Assembly: GCF_002305895.1 (NCBI RefSeq) | Contig: NZ_CP022203.1 | Location: forward strand, 5,558,501 to 5,622,500 | Origin: Corallococcus macrosporus DSM 14697 | GTDB lineage: Bacteria > Myxococcota > Myxococcia > Myxococcales > Myxococcaceae | Reading direction: 5' to 3' | Length of the DNA stretch: 64,000 nt | Shown: positions 8,610 through 23,986 of the stretch, piece after piece | Layout of the letters: each line of letters opens with the position of its first letter | How positions within the stretch are numbered: position 1 is the first letter of the stretch | Notes under the pieces: model-generated | The model's input: the letters and a program-made list of their open reading frames with translations, nothing else | What the model was told of the DNA's origin: nothing | Database searches by the model: none | Position numbers and translations under genes: made by a program

Positions 8610-9530
8610 ATGTCGCCCCCGAATGACGCCTTGCTCGACGCGGAGACGCGAGACCGGCTCCACTACGACACCGGCGTGCTCCTGGACGCGGGAGACTTCT
8701 CCGCCGAGCAGACCTATCACCGAGGCCGGCTCACCCGGGCCCTGGCGTACCTCCATGGCTTCGGAACGGTGGCCGGGCTGGAGGTGAGTCACCACGAGGG
8801 CACCGAGCCGGAGCAGGAGGAGCTCCGGGTGTCCGCCGGGCTCGCGCTGGACCCCTTCGGCCGGTTGGTGGAGGTGCCCACGGACGCGTGCCTCAAGCTG
8901 GACCGCTGGTACTGGCAGGAGCCGCTGGCGTTCGCCGACTTCGGCGTCTTCACCCCCGCCGAGTACCGGCTGAGCCCCGGTGCCGCGGGGTTCCCGCCCT
9001 CGGGCGTGGTGGCGGACCTGTTCCTGCGTTTCCAACAGTGTGAGCGCGGCAAGACGCCCGCCTTCGCGTCGGGGCCCTTCGACGCCACGGACGCCGTGGT
9101 CGCCTCGCGCCTCCGCGACGGCTACGAGCTGCGGCTGGTGCCGCGCTCCACGGCGTATCCGCCCCCGGAGGCCCCCCAGAGCCCCTTCCCGGACCCGGTG
9201 GACGAGCCAGACCCGGTGCAGCGGCGCATCAAGCTCCGTCAGGCCATCTTCAACGCCTGGCGAGGCAGCCGCGCCCAGGAGCTGGCGAGCCTGTGGAGCG
9301 ACACCTTCATCCCGGCCTCACTGCTGACGGACCCGACCCAGCCCGACCTGAAGATGAGGGACCCGGCGTGGGTCTTCCTCGCGCGCGTCGTCATCGGCGC
9401 GACGGACGTGGAGGACGTGCGCGGCACGGAGGTGCGGCCCACGCGGCAGGGGAATGTCTACGTCGACAACGACCTGAGGCCCTTCAGCCTCTCGACCGCC
9501 GCGCTCGCCCGGTGGATGGGCGTCTTCTAG
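8610..9530 (+). CDS. eCIS-associated protein with shared EQxYxxxR module, short form
   Basis: I chose the ATG at 8610 because the AAGGAGG at 8594-8600 sits 9 bases upstream of it, while the ATG at 8604 is too close. The 306-residue protein has no named family that I can assign. Residues 17-85 (D-T-G-V-L-L-D-A-G-D-F, then E-Q-T-Y-H-R-G-R-L, G-F-G-T-V-A-G-L-E-V and D-P-F-G-R-L-V-E-V-P) form a module repeated in the two following genes. The remainder is predicted soluble. Position after the wedge genes suggests a baseplate- or fibre-associated part. Confidence 0.75.
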   Translation: MSPPNDALLDAETRDRLHYDTGVLLDAGDFSAEQTYHRGRLTRALAYLHGFGTVAGLEVSHHEGTEPEQEELRVSAGLALDPFGRLVEVPTDACLKLDRWYWQEPLAFADFGVFTPAEYRLSPGAAGFPPSGVVADLFLRFQQCERGKTPAFASGPFDATDAVVASRLRDGYELRLVPRSTAYPPPEAPQSPFPDPVDEPDPVQRRIKLRQAIFNAWRGSRAQELASLWSDTFIPASLLTDPTQPDLKMRDPAWVFLARVVIGATDVEDVRGTEVRPTRQGNVYVDNDLRPFSLSTAALARWMGVF

Positions 9531-9557
9531 GCCCGACTCTCTCGAAGGGGGATTACC

Positions 9558-11411
9558 GTGTTCAACCCAACCAGTGGACCCGCCCGGGAGAAGCTCACCT
9601 GGGAGACGGCACAAGCGCTGGAGACCGCCCGGGCAATGGTGCACGACGACCGGCGCGTGCGCTCCTTCTTCTTCGACGGGCGCTTCCTCACCGCGAAGGA
9701 CCTCACGCGCGAGCAGAACTACTTCCTCACGCGGCAGGCCGACCTCTCCCGCGCCAATGGCACCGGGGTGATGCATGGGCTGACCGTCACGCCCAGCCCG
9801 GACCGCGCGACGCTCACCGTCCGCCTGGGCCATGGGCTCACCCCCGGCGGCGAGCTGGTGGTCGTCCCCCGTGACTTGACGGACATCCGCCTGGACGACA
9901 TCCCGGAGATTCAGCGGCTGGACGCGGCCTTCGGGCTGGCCCCCGTGCCGCGCGAGCTGGCGCGGAGCCGCTCGGGGCTGTACGTGCTGGTGCTGCGCCC
10001 CGTGGAGTACACGGCCAACCCGATTGCGTCGTACCCCACCTCCCTGGGCGCCGCGCGGACCACGCAGGACGGCGACATCATCGAGGCGGTGGCGCTGACG
10101 CTCATCCCCTACCCGGACCCGGTGGGCGGCGGCACCTTCGAGACGCGCCGCGGCCGCGCGGCCCATGAAATCTTCGCCGGGGCGGGGATGCGCAACCTCC
10201 CCGTGGACGCGCTGCCGCTGGCGATGCTGGCCCTGGACCGAGGCACCCTCCGCTGGCTGGACACCTTCCTGGTGCGGCGTGAGGTGGGCGCGGAGCAGCG
10301 CAGCGTGGTGGGCTTCGGCGTGGCCTCGCGCGAGCTGCGTGAGGCCCACGCGCTTCAGTATCAGCAGCACCTGAAGGAGGTGCTCCAGGCGCGGCGCGCG
10401 GCGGGCCAGAGCGAGCGCTTCCTCGCGAGCGAGCACTTCTTCACGCTGCCCGCCGCGGGGACCCTGCCCGCGGCGGCCATCGAGGCGGGCAGCCTCACGG
10501 AGTTCTACTTCCCGCCCGAAGTGGACGTCGAGCTGACGGTGGTGGCCGAGGACGAGCTCGGCGCCATCCTCGACGAGTCGCTGCAACTGCCCCCCATCGA
10601 CCTCACGCGGACGGGCGAGGCGCTGGAGTCGCTGTCCATCCTGGTGATGGTGCCCGTGGCGCGGCATGGCATGGCGCAGCGGCTGGAGGGGCTGCGCGAG
10701 GTGCTGCGCTCGGCGCCGCTCAAGCTCCGCGCGGCGGCCGTGGGACAGGTGGCGCGGCGGCTGCCCGCGCATGCCCTGCTGGACCTCACGCGCCGCTGGC
10801 AGGTCCAGCCCGCGACCGAGCCGCCTGTCACGGATTTGGTGGACGCGGCGTGGAGCGAGCTGCTCTCCGGGTCGCGGACCCTCTGGTACGCCTGCCGGCG
10901 CAGCCTGCCGCACCACCACTCCGCGGCGGGCCAGCCGTTGCCCGAGCCGGAGGACCACGACGGCGAGCAGCACTTCGAGGAGCTCGTGAAGAAGCTCCGG
11001 CAGGCGGAGCTCTATGACGAGTTCTCCGCCCTGCCCCAGCGCGCCACCGCCATGGCCATTGGCCAGCTCGTCCCACGGCTCAGCACGCTCGCTCACGGCA
11101 CCACGCGGTGGCAGTTCGCGGGGCTGGCCTCCCTCACGCTGCGGCTGGAGCGCCTCCAGCACAAGGAGTACATGGCCGCGCTCAACCGCTTCCCGGCCGA
11201 CGTGCAGCAGGGCCTGGCGAGGCTCGAGGCGGAGCCCAGCCTCATGGACGTCCCCCTGGCCACGCTGGCCGCGTCCTACCGGATGCCGGACATCGGGGCC
11301 TACGTGATGACGCTCACCGCCGCGGCCTACGCCACGTTCGTGACGGAGCTGAAGAAGCTGCTGGATGAAGGCGTGTCGCTCGACGAGGCGTTCCTGACGC
11401 TGCGGAGCTGA
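9558..11411 (+). CDS. eCIS-associated protein with shared EQxYxxxR module, middle form
   Basis: The gene uses GTG at 9558, preceded by a purine-rich GAAGGGGGA. The 617-residue protein carries the shared module at residues 35-110: FFDGRFLTAKDLTREQNY, then G-T-G-V-M-H-G-L-T-V, and G-G-E-L-V-V-V-P-R-D-L. The rest is helix-rich with many arginine/glutamate pairs. No enzymatic motif is visible. It lies 27 bases after the first module gene and 3 bases before the third. The three together look like products of duplication that then diverged by adding different C-terminal parts. Confidence 0.75.
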   Translation: MFNPTSGPAREKLTWETAQALETARAMVHDDRRVRSFFFDGRFLTAKDLTREQNYFLTRQADLSRANGTGVMHGLTVTPSPDRATLTVRLGHGLTPGGELVVVPRDLTDIRLDDIPEIQRLDAAFGLAPVPRELARSRSGLYVLVLRPVEYTANPIASYPTSLGAARTTQDGDIIEAVALTLIPYPDPVGGGTFETRRGRAAHEIFAGAGMRNLPVDALPLAMLALDRGTLRWLDTFLVRREVGAEQRSVVGFGVASRELREAHALQYQQHLKEVLQARRAAGQSERFLASEHFFTLPAAGTLPAAAIEAGSLTEFYFPPEVDVELTVVAEDELGAILDESLQLPPIDLTRTGEALESLSILVMVPVARHGMAQRLEGLREVLRSAPLKLRAAAVGQVARRLPAHALLDLTRRWQVQPATEPPVTDLVDAAWSELLSGSRTLWYACRRSLPHHHSAAGQPLPEPEDHDGEQHFEELVKKLRQAELYDEFSALPQRATAMAIGQLVPRLSTLAHGTTRWQFAGLASLTLRLERLQHKEYMAALNRFPADVQQGLARLEAEPSLMDVPLATLAASYRMPDIGAYVMTLTAAAYATFVTELKKLLDEGVSLDEAFLTLRS

Positions 11412-17724
<6,313 letters not shown>

Positions 17725-17728
<4 letters not shown>

Positions 17729-19698
17729 CGACGCCCTCCCTGCCCCTTCGCACCACGGTCCTCGCGGCGTTGGCCCTCACACAAGAGGACTCGGGGGATG
17801 GAGAGGCCATCGAGCTGCGCTTCCTCCGACAGCACCTGGACGCAACGGGACAGGACTGGGTGGCGCGCGCCCGGGAGCGCCTCACGCATCCAGGCGCCGA
17901 GGATGTGGGGCTCGTCAGGCTCGGCGAAGCGCTCGGGCTCTCCCTGGTGGAGCTCCTGGCCGTGGCCCTGGTCGCGGCCGTCGAGCAGGACCCGATGGTG
18001 GGCCGGGCCGTCGCGTACCTTCAAGCCCCCGTGGGAGCCTCCCGGCCAACGCTGGGCCTGGTGTCCAGCGCGCTGGCCCCGGCCGCTCCCATGGGCCAGG
18101 AGGCACTGCTGCTCCTCACCGCCGGAGCGGCCCTGGGCAGCGGGCTGCTGATGCGCCTCCGGGAAGAGCTGCCCCTGTGCGAACAGACGCTGGCCATGCC
18201 GCTGCCGCTCTTCCTGGCACTGTCCGGCCATGAGGTCACCTGGCCTGGGACGACGCCAGGCTCGGCCCACCCTCTGGACGTACCGCTGCCACCCTCCATC
18301 ATGGAGGGAGTGGACCGGCACGCGCGCTTCCTCGCGACCAAGCCCCGGTCGACCCTGGTGCTGCGCGGCACGGCCCTCTCTGAAACCCGCGCTGTGGCGG
18401 CCGCGGTCGCTCGGGCGCTCGGGCGCGCGCCGCTCTTCCTCGGAGCAGAGCCACAGCCGGGGCTGGGGCTGGGGCCCTTCCTGCTTCAGCGAGGACTGCT
18501 CCCCGTCCATGTCCACGAGCTCGCGCCCGGCGAGCGGAAGGTGCTTCCCAGCCTGCCGTACTACGGCGGCCCCGTGCTGGCCATCACGGGTCCAGAGGGC
18601 ACGCTCGACGCGGCGGACCGCGCGGTGTTGCGCTGGTCGGTGCCGCGGCCACCCAGGGAGGAGCGGCGGACACTGTGGGAGTCCTCGCTGGGCGCATCGG
18701 CGCTGGCGGAGGAGCTGGCCCGGCGACACCGCCAGGGCGCGGGACGGATTGCCCACCTTGGCCGGCTGGCGCGGCAGCAGGCGGAGCTGGACGGACGCCA
18801 GGCGCCCGAGCTCAAGGATGTCCTCGCCGCGGCGTGGGTGGCGGAAGCCGAGGGCATGAGCACGCTCGCGGAGCCGATGATGGACGCCATCCACGACGAC
18901 GCCATCGTCCTGGTGCCCCAGGTGAAGCGCGAGCTGGAGCTGCTGCTGGCGCGGTGCCGCGCCCGGGACGACCTGGTCCATGGCCTGGGCGCCTCCGCGA
19001 CGGCGCGCTATCGCTCGGGCGTCCGGGCGCTCTTCATGGGCGCGTCAGGCACGGGCAAGACGCTGGCGGCGGGTTGGCTGTCCACGAAGCTCGGGCTGCC
19101 GCTCTACCGGGTGGACCTGGCATCGGTGACGAGCAAGTACATCGGTGAGACGGAGAAGAACCTCTCACAGCTCTTCGCGCGGGCCGAGCACTCCGACCTG
19201 GTCCTGCTCTTCGATGAGGCGGACTCGCTCTTCGCGAAGCGGACCGACGTGAAGGATTCGAACGACCGGTTCGCCAACGCGCAGACGAACTACCTGCTCC
19301 AGCGAATCGAGGCGTTCGATGGCGTGGCCATCCTGACCAGCAACAGCAAGAGCCGGTTCGATTCAGCCTTCACGCGCCGCCTCGATGCCATCATCGACTT
19401 CACCTTGCCCGGACCCGCCGAGCGGCGCGCGCTCTGGGCCTCGCACCTGGGCACGGCGCACGAGCTCCCCGCCAAGGAGTTGAGCCGGCTTGCGGCGACG
19501 GCGGACCTGGCGGGAGGCCAGATTCGAAACGTAGTGTTGACGGCCGCGCTCATCGCGCGTGAGGCGGGGCGCCCCATCCAACCACCGGACATCCTCGAGG
19601 CGCTCGCGCATGAATACCGGAAGCAGGGCCGCGAGCCCCCCTCCGAGCTCCGCGCCATGCCCCAGGGGAGCGCTGGCGTCACCCGCTCCCGTGGGTGA
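17725..19698 (+). CDS. eCIS AAA+ ATPase, Afp15-like
   Basis: The 657-residue protein has a C-terminal AAA+ module from about residue 420. Walker A is G-A-S-G-T-G-K-T at 439-446, Walker B L-L-F-D-E-A-D-S-L near 495, sensor 1 I-L-T-S-N-S-K near 535, and the arginine-finger region S-A-F-T-R-R-L-D. The N-terminal 400 residues are helical with no clear motif. Such an ATPase is the usual last core gene of Afp/PVC/MAC-type loci and is thought to act in assembly or cargo loading. It differs from ClpV in having one AAA+ module. The start ATG overlaps the tape-measure stop. Confidence 0.88.
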
Positions 19699-19701
19699 CG
19701 C
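19676..19701. terminator. Hairpin closing the eCIS operon
   Basis: A perfect 9-bp inverted repeat, GCGTCACCC at 19676-19684 and GGGTGACGC at 19693-19701, with an 8-base loop, spans the AAA+ stop codon. A convergent gene ends 25 bases further on. There is no long T run, only CTTATTTA nearby, so a bidirectional terminator role is inferred. Confidence 0.5.
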
Positions 19702-19725
19702 TCGCCGTCCGTGGGGCCGCCGTTC

Positions 19726-20418
19726 TTATTTACGCAGCTTGTACCTCAGCCAGACGAGGTCGCCCTTCCGAGGCTCAGCGGAGAGCAGCTTGAGCTGGCG
19801 GACGGGGCCCCGTCCCTCGCGCGCATCGAACAGAGAAGGCGTTCCCACGGAGCCATCCGCGATGGGCGCAACCAGGATGCTCAGCTCGTCAATCAAGTCC
19901 GCGGCCAGGAAGGAGCCGTTGATTTTCCCGCCACCTTCCAGGAGCAGGCGCTTGATGCCGAACTCCTTCCGGAGCTTCTCCAGCACCTTCTTCAGGTTCA
20001 GGTCCGCCTTGCCGCCAAACAGATAGGAGACGCCCTTCGACTGAAGGAAGGCCAGGTAGTCGTCGGAGACCTCCTCCGTGAGAATGGTGATGACGTGCTC
20101 TTCATCGATGGAGCCCGACTTCCAGGTCAGCTTGCCCGACGGGTCCAGCGCGATGGCGTAGGAGTCCGCGTCACGCTTCGCGATGAAGTCCGTCCTCGGA
20201 ATCGGCTCCGCTGACTTGCGGGCCGGAACCTTCGCCTTTCCCGCGTAGGGCTCCATCGAAATCCGGCCAATCATCCAGGCGTCGGCGTCGAACGTCTCCG
20301 CCGTCCGCTCGTACTCGCCCATGGCGCGCTCCGAGAGCTTCCAGCCCTTCGTGACGATGCGCCCATCGAGGGATGGAATCATGTGGCAAATCACGTACGG
20401 GCGCTTCGCTCCGGTCAT
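19726..20418 (-). CDS. RibD C-terminal / DHFR-like reductase
   Basis: I place the start at the ATG at 20418, which has GAGGAG seven bases upstream; a longer frame would add 52 low-complexity residues. The 230-residue product resembles the RibD C-terminal reductase family (NADPH-dependent, DHFR fold). It shows an N-terminal Y-V-I-C-H-M-I-P-S-L-D-G-R-I, a G-R-I-S-M-E region, and the family's L-L-L-E-G-G-G-K-I-N-G-S-F-L motif near residue 165. Standalone copies act on diverse small substrates and are not evidence for riboflavin synthesis. It is convergent to the eCIS operon and alone on its strand. Confidence 0.85.
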   Translation of the reverse strand: MTGAKRPYVICHMIPSLDGRIVTKGWKLSERAMGEYERTAETFDADAWMIGRISMEPYAGKAKVPARKSAEPIPRTDFIAKRDADSYAIALDPSGKLTWKSGSIDEEHVITILTEEVSDDYLAFLQSKGVSYLFGGKADLNLKKVLEKLRKEFGIKRLLLEGGGKINGSFLAADLIDELSILVAPIADGSVGTPSLFDAREGRGPVRQLKLLSAEPRKGDLVWLRYKLRK

Positions 20419-20811
20419 CTGCGGTCTCCTCGGAATCAGAGTGCGGTCCTCAAGAGCACGTCGCCTCGACGCGCTCATGGGCGCACCTGTGGACGGGCTC
20501 GACACTACTGAGTCGACGTGACGGCCGCCCGCCGCTGGCTCCCCAGCGGCGGGCCGTCGCGGCGTCCCCGACACTCCAACGCCCGCTCAGGAGCCCTCGC
20601 GCTGGACGTTATCGAATGACAGCTTGAGCGTAGCCAACCAGCCGTAGGAGCCCGCCACGGCCACAATCATCTCGACAAACGAACGCTCAGTCGCCGAGTC
20701 GACACGGCCGGATTGAGTCCGGCCCACATGGCCCGTCAGGCTATGCAAGACTTCATTGCATCGCCTCATCCCCTGGAAGTCCGGGGCAAGGTCCAGCGAG
20801 GCGAGCCAACC
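20419..20811. other. Intergenic stretch with weak coding signs
   Basis: This 393-base gap separates two minus-strand genes. Its first 150 bases contain the leader of the reductase gene. The rest includes a 60-codon minus-strand frame, listed separately. I see no RNA gene, repeat or clear terminator here. Confidence 0.5.
20587..20769 (-). pseudogene. Possible remnant of a small AhpD-like protein
   Basis: The frame encodes 60 residues with C-N-E-V-L-H near the start and R-S-F-V-E-M-I-V-A-V-A in the middle. The second block resembles the conserved helix of carboxymuconolactone decarboxylase/AhpD proteins, which usually run to 100-180 residues. If related, this is a fragment lacking most of the domain. 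It has no good ribosome binding site. The base composition is slightly less GC-rich than the neighbours. Chance similarity is a real alternative. Confidence 0.22.
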
Positions 20812-22503
20812 TCAGTCCCGCAGCGGCCCCTTCGTCGTCGCGTTCCGATTCAGGCTCTGGGGCAACAGCCGCTTCTTCTCGCGCTGCTCCTTCAAGACCT
20901 TCTCGAGCGCATCACGGACATCTTGCGGCAAGGGCTGGGCCGCCACCGCGCTGCACCGGTTCCGCGTCTCCAGCGGGTCCTCCGTGAGGTCGTAGCACTC
21001 GTACTCACGGGGGATGAAGCGCGCCGTGGCGACCTCGTCCGTGTTCCCCGGCGCGCCCGCGAAGAAGCGCGGGTTGTCCGAGTAGCAGCTAAACTTCCAG
21101 AGCGTGTCGCCCGTGAGTTCGGGAAGGCGCGTCACCACCGTCTCGATGTGCTTGGGCTGGATGACGCCCGCGTACTCCTGGCCCGTGAGGTTGTTGGTCA
21201 TCTGGAGCCCTGACTCGACGTTGTCGTCGGTCATGAAATAGATGGGCTCGTGCCGCTCGGGCTCCCGGCCCAGCACCAGACCGGACAGGTCCCTCCCCAC
21301 CAGCGGCTGCGCCTCCGAGTGGTCTCGCGCCAGCTCCCGCCGGGCCGCGTCCACGTCGATTCCGGCGAGTCCGAGCAACGTCGGGACCAGGTCCACATGC
21401 GACGTCACCAGCTCCGTCCTCCTCGGCTCCGGGAACAACCCCGGGTTGGAGATGACGAACGGCACGTGCAGCGTCTCCTGATAGGCATTGTACCACTTCT
21501 GCATCATGCCGCCGTGCGCCCCGAGCATCTCGCCATGGTCGGAGGTGAGGACGACGATGGTGTTCTCGAAGAAGGAGGTCCGCTTGAGATGTTCATACAC
21601 CCGGTGGATGTGTTTACTCACCTCCGCCATGAGGAAGTAATAGAGCTGCCGGTACGACGCGGTGTCGCGCTGCGGCAGGTACATGCGGGGATATGTGTAG
21701 ACGTAATCCTTCTGGCAGCGCGGCTTGCTCTCGAGCGATTCGCCCGCCGTCGGCGCAGGCTCCACGTCAGGCAGCTTCCCTGCCGCCTGAAGGTTGTTGA
21801 ACACGGTGAACCAGGGCAGGCCCGAGAAGACGATGTCGTGCGGATTGACGAAGGAGCTCACGAGGAGCCACGGCGCCGCCTCACCCGCCGTTGCCTGCCG
21901 GTCCAGGTCGCTCAGCAGCCGGCACACCTGGTCCGCGAAGCCCGGGTCGCGCACCGTCCCGTCGTTCGCCTGCGACGAGCCGTGGGGCTCCGGGCCAATC
22001 CAACCGGAGAAGCCGAACTTCTCCAGCCGCCCGGACTGCTCGTACAGCGCGACGCGCTCCGGGTAGACGTCACCGCTCGCGTCGTTGCTCATGAGCGGCG
22101 TCTGCGTCCCTGGGACGAGGATGTCCTCATCGGAGAGGTGCCACTTGCCTCGGTAATGCGTCTGATAGCCGCCCTTCCGGAAGTACGCCCCCAACGTGGG
22201 CACGGTGTTGGGCGCCAGCCAGTACATGTCCGGGTCGAACGAGGACTTCCCGATGCCAGGCGTCTGGCTCACGCCATGGAGCGACGGATACTGCCCCGTG
22301 TAGAGCGTGGTGCGGCTGGGCGCGCAGGCCGTGGAGGCCGTGTGATGCCGGAGGAACTCGATGCCATGCTCGCGGAGCTCCTGGCCGACCCGGTCATTCT
22401 CCACACGAAACCGCCGGGCCTCCTCGTTCTCGTAGGGAGGCGGGAAGCGCTCCTCGTCCGTGGTGATGATGAGGAAGTTGGGGCGCTTGCCGGCAGCCTT
22501 CAT
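20812..22503 (-). CDS. Type I sulfatase, formylglycine-dependent
   Basis: This 563-residue alkaline-phosphatase-superfamily enzyme carries the sulfatase signature C-A-P-S-R at residues 60-64, followed by T-T-L-Y-T-G. Cys60 would be converted to formylglycine. Other family marks are the N-terminal PNFLIITTDEERFP metal-site strand, L-T-S-D-H-G-E-M-L-G-A-H-G near residue 335 and the K-W-H-L-S motif near 125. No signal peptide is evident. It hydrolyses a sulfate ester of unknown identity; a formylglycine-generating enzyme is not in the window. The thiaminase gene lies 70 bases upstream on the same strand, so an operon is possible. AGGAGG precedes the ATG but sits inside a strong hairpin. Confidence 0.92.
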   Translation of the reverse strand: MKAAGKRPNFLIITTDEERFPPPYENEEARRFRVENDRVGQELREHGIEFLRHHTASTACAPSRTTLYTGQYPSLHGVSQTPGIGKSSFDPDMYWLAPNTVPTLGAYFRKGGYQTHYRGKWHLSDEDILVPGTQTPLMSNDASGDVYPERVALYEQSGRLEKFGFSGWIGPEPHGSSQANDGTVRDPGFADQVCRLLSDLDRQATAGEAAPWLLVSSFVNPHDIVFSGLPWFTVFNNLQAAGKLPDVEPAPTAGESLESKPRCQKDYVYTYPRMYLPQRDTASYRQLYYFLMAEVSKHIHRVYEHLKRTSFFENTIVVLTSDHGEMLGAHGGMMQKWYNAYQETLHVPFVISNPGLFPEPRRTELVTSHVDLVPTLLGLAGIDVDAARRELARDHSEAQPLVGRDLSGLVLGREPERHEPIYFMTDDNVESGLQMTNNLTGQEYAGVIQPKHIETVVTRLPELTGDTLWKFSCYSDNPRFFAGAPGNTDEVATARFIPREYECYDLTEDPLETRNRCSAVAAQPLPQDVRDALEKVLKEQREKKRLLPQSLNRNATTKGPLRD

Positions 22504-22553
22504 GTCACGACCTCCTGGAGGGAAACGGAAACCCTACCCCAGAAGGTCGTGAC
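22504..22553 (-). promoter_or_regulatory. Leader hairpin enclosing the sulfatase ribosome binding site
   Basis: On the - strand, GTCACGACCTTCTGG (22553-22539) and CCAGGAGGTCGTGAC (22518-22504) can pair over 15 positions with one G-U wobble. The loop can add an AGGG/CCCT pair. The second arm contains the AGGAGG ribosome binding site and ends right at the ATG. The same dyad could serve as a protein operator. This is structure read by eye, not folded. Confidence 0.6.
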
Positions 22554-22573
22554 GCGTGGCGACACCCTGCCGA

Positions 22574-23773
22574 TTATTGCAACGCGTCCATCAGCGCCGC
22601 CTGCAGCGCCCTCCGGTTCTCTGGAAAGCCCTGGTTGGGATAGGGTCGGACACCGCGCAGGAACTGCTCATACTGCTGATACATCGGGTCGGAGCGCGCG
22701 GGCTCCTGCTGATAGAAGGCCTGGGTGGCCTGCAACAGGTAGCGCGGCGTGGTGCCCTGCGGCGCGTCCCCGCTGAAGGCGATGAGGCTGCGCACGGCCG
22801 GGTCCTTCATGAAGTCGGTGAAGGCCCGCGCATCCTCGGCGCACGTCCCCGTGCATTGCGCGTTGACCACCAGCGCATCCACGAACACCGCTGGCGCGGA
22901 GCCCGTGCCCAGCGGCACCGAGATGACCTCCGGAAGCGCCATGCCCGGGTTGGCCTTCCGGATGAAGAACAGCCGCTCCGTGTAGCCCATGAAGCCATTG
23001 GCCTGCCCCGTGGCGAAGGCCTCCTCCGCCAGGGCGTTGTCCGCGTACGTGCCGTCCAGGCACGGGTTGACGCCCGCCTCCAGCTCGCAGCTCCGCACCA
23101 CGTCCTCGAAGGCGTCCAGCGCCGTCCCATCCAATGGCAGCGACAGGGCCTGAGACAGCGCGCCCGTGGGGTTCGTGTCCGCCCATGCATCCAGATAGGA
23201 CGAAGGCAGGGTCCAGCTCCCGTTGTAGTTCACCGACAGCGGACGCACTCCGGGCGCCACGTCGGTGAGAACCTGGACCAGGGACGCGCCGTCCGTGGCC
23301 GAGGGCAGGTCCGGGCTGTTCGAATAGACGACGTAGCTGCACAGGTAGGTCGGCACGCCGTAGCTCTGCCCCGAGATGGAGACGGCCTCTTCCGCCGCGG
23401 GATGGGCGACGCCCGACTCCAGCGCCACGGGCCGCACCCAACCCTTCGTCACGAGGTCGCCCAGGATGAGCGTGTCGATCTCCACCACTTGCGCGGCCCC
23501 TGGGCCCTGGCCCAGGAGCTGATTCAGGGTTCCCCCTTCATCCAGGTCATAGAGGTCCAGGTTCGCGTCGAACACGATGTCCACGTCGATGTCCGAATGC
23601 TCCCGCTCGAAGTCCGCTTCGAGCCGCTGCTCGAGGCTGGCGAAGCCGTCCCCCGCGGCGTCTGGGATGTACGGGAAGAGAACGACCTTCAAGGGCCGCG
23701 GCTCCTCGGGCGCGGGTTCCGAGCAGGCGCCCAGGGACAGGGCGAGGGCGCAGGGCAAGACTCTCCATTGCAT
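22574..23773 (-). CDS. Lipoprotein thiaminase I (thiamine pyridinylase)
   Basis: The 399-residue protein has a lipoprotein signal with lipobox L-G-A-C at residues 14-17, so it is exported and lipid-anchored. The body matches thiaminase I, a periplasmic-binding-protein-fold enzyme that exchanges the thiazole of thiamine for another base. Key points are L-K-V-V-L-F-P-Y-I-P-D at 28-38, Y-G-V-P-T-Y-L-C at 138-145 with Cys145 in the nucleophile position, and F-M-G-Y-T-E at 261-266 with Glu266 in the general-base position. The Cys-to-Glu spacing is close to that of the Bacillus-type enzyme. A sugar-binding ABC lipoprotein is the alternative, but no permease or ATPase genes are adjacent. Confidence 0.78.
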   Translation of the reverse strand: MQWRVLPCALALSLGACSEPAPEEPRPLKVVLFPYIPDAAGDGFASLEQRLEADFEREHSDIDVDIVFDANLDLYDLDEGGTLNQLLGQGPGAAQVVEIDTLILGDLVTKGWVRPVALESGVAHPAAEEAVSISGQSYGVPTYLCSYVVYSNSPDLPSATDGASLVQVLTDVAPGVRPLSVNYNGSWTLPSSYLDAWADTNPTGALSQALSLPLDGTALDAFEDVVRSCELEAGVNPCLDGTYADNALAEEAFATGQANGFMGYTERLFFIRKANPGMALPEVISVPLGTGSAPAVFVDALVVNAQCTGTCAEDARAFTDFMKDPAVRSLIAFSGDAPQGTTPRYLLQATQAFYQQEPARSDPMYQQYEQFLRGVRPYPNQGFPENRRALQAALMDALQ

Positions 23774-23986
23774 GGCGTGGCTCCGGCGAAACGTGGGCGA
23801 GGACTCGTCGCGGAGCCTACCACTGCCTCCGACTGGGATTGCGTCCGCTCCAGAACACAGCAACCTTCACCTGCCCCGCGGGCCACCTGCGTTTGTCATT
23901 GATTCAAGCGGCTCCCTTGGGAGCGCTCCGTCAGGAATCCCGGCACCGAACGTCCGCGGCCCCGGACCGCGAGGAGGCAACACCGA

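Noticed and set aside
20587-20769. A complete small AhpD-like gene
   Set aside because: The frame is too short for the family and has no ribosome binding site; it is listed only as a possible remnant.
22574-23773. ABC sugar-binding lipoprotein
   Set aside because: Fold-level similarity exists, but no permease or ATPase genes are adjacent and the thiaminase Cys and Glu positions are both present.
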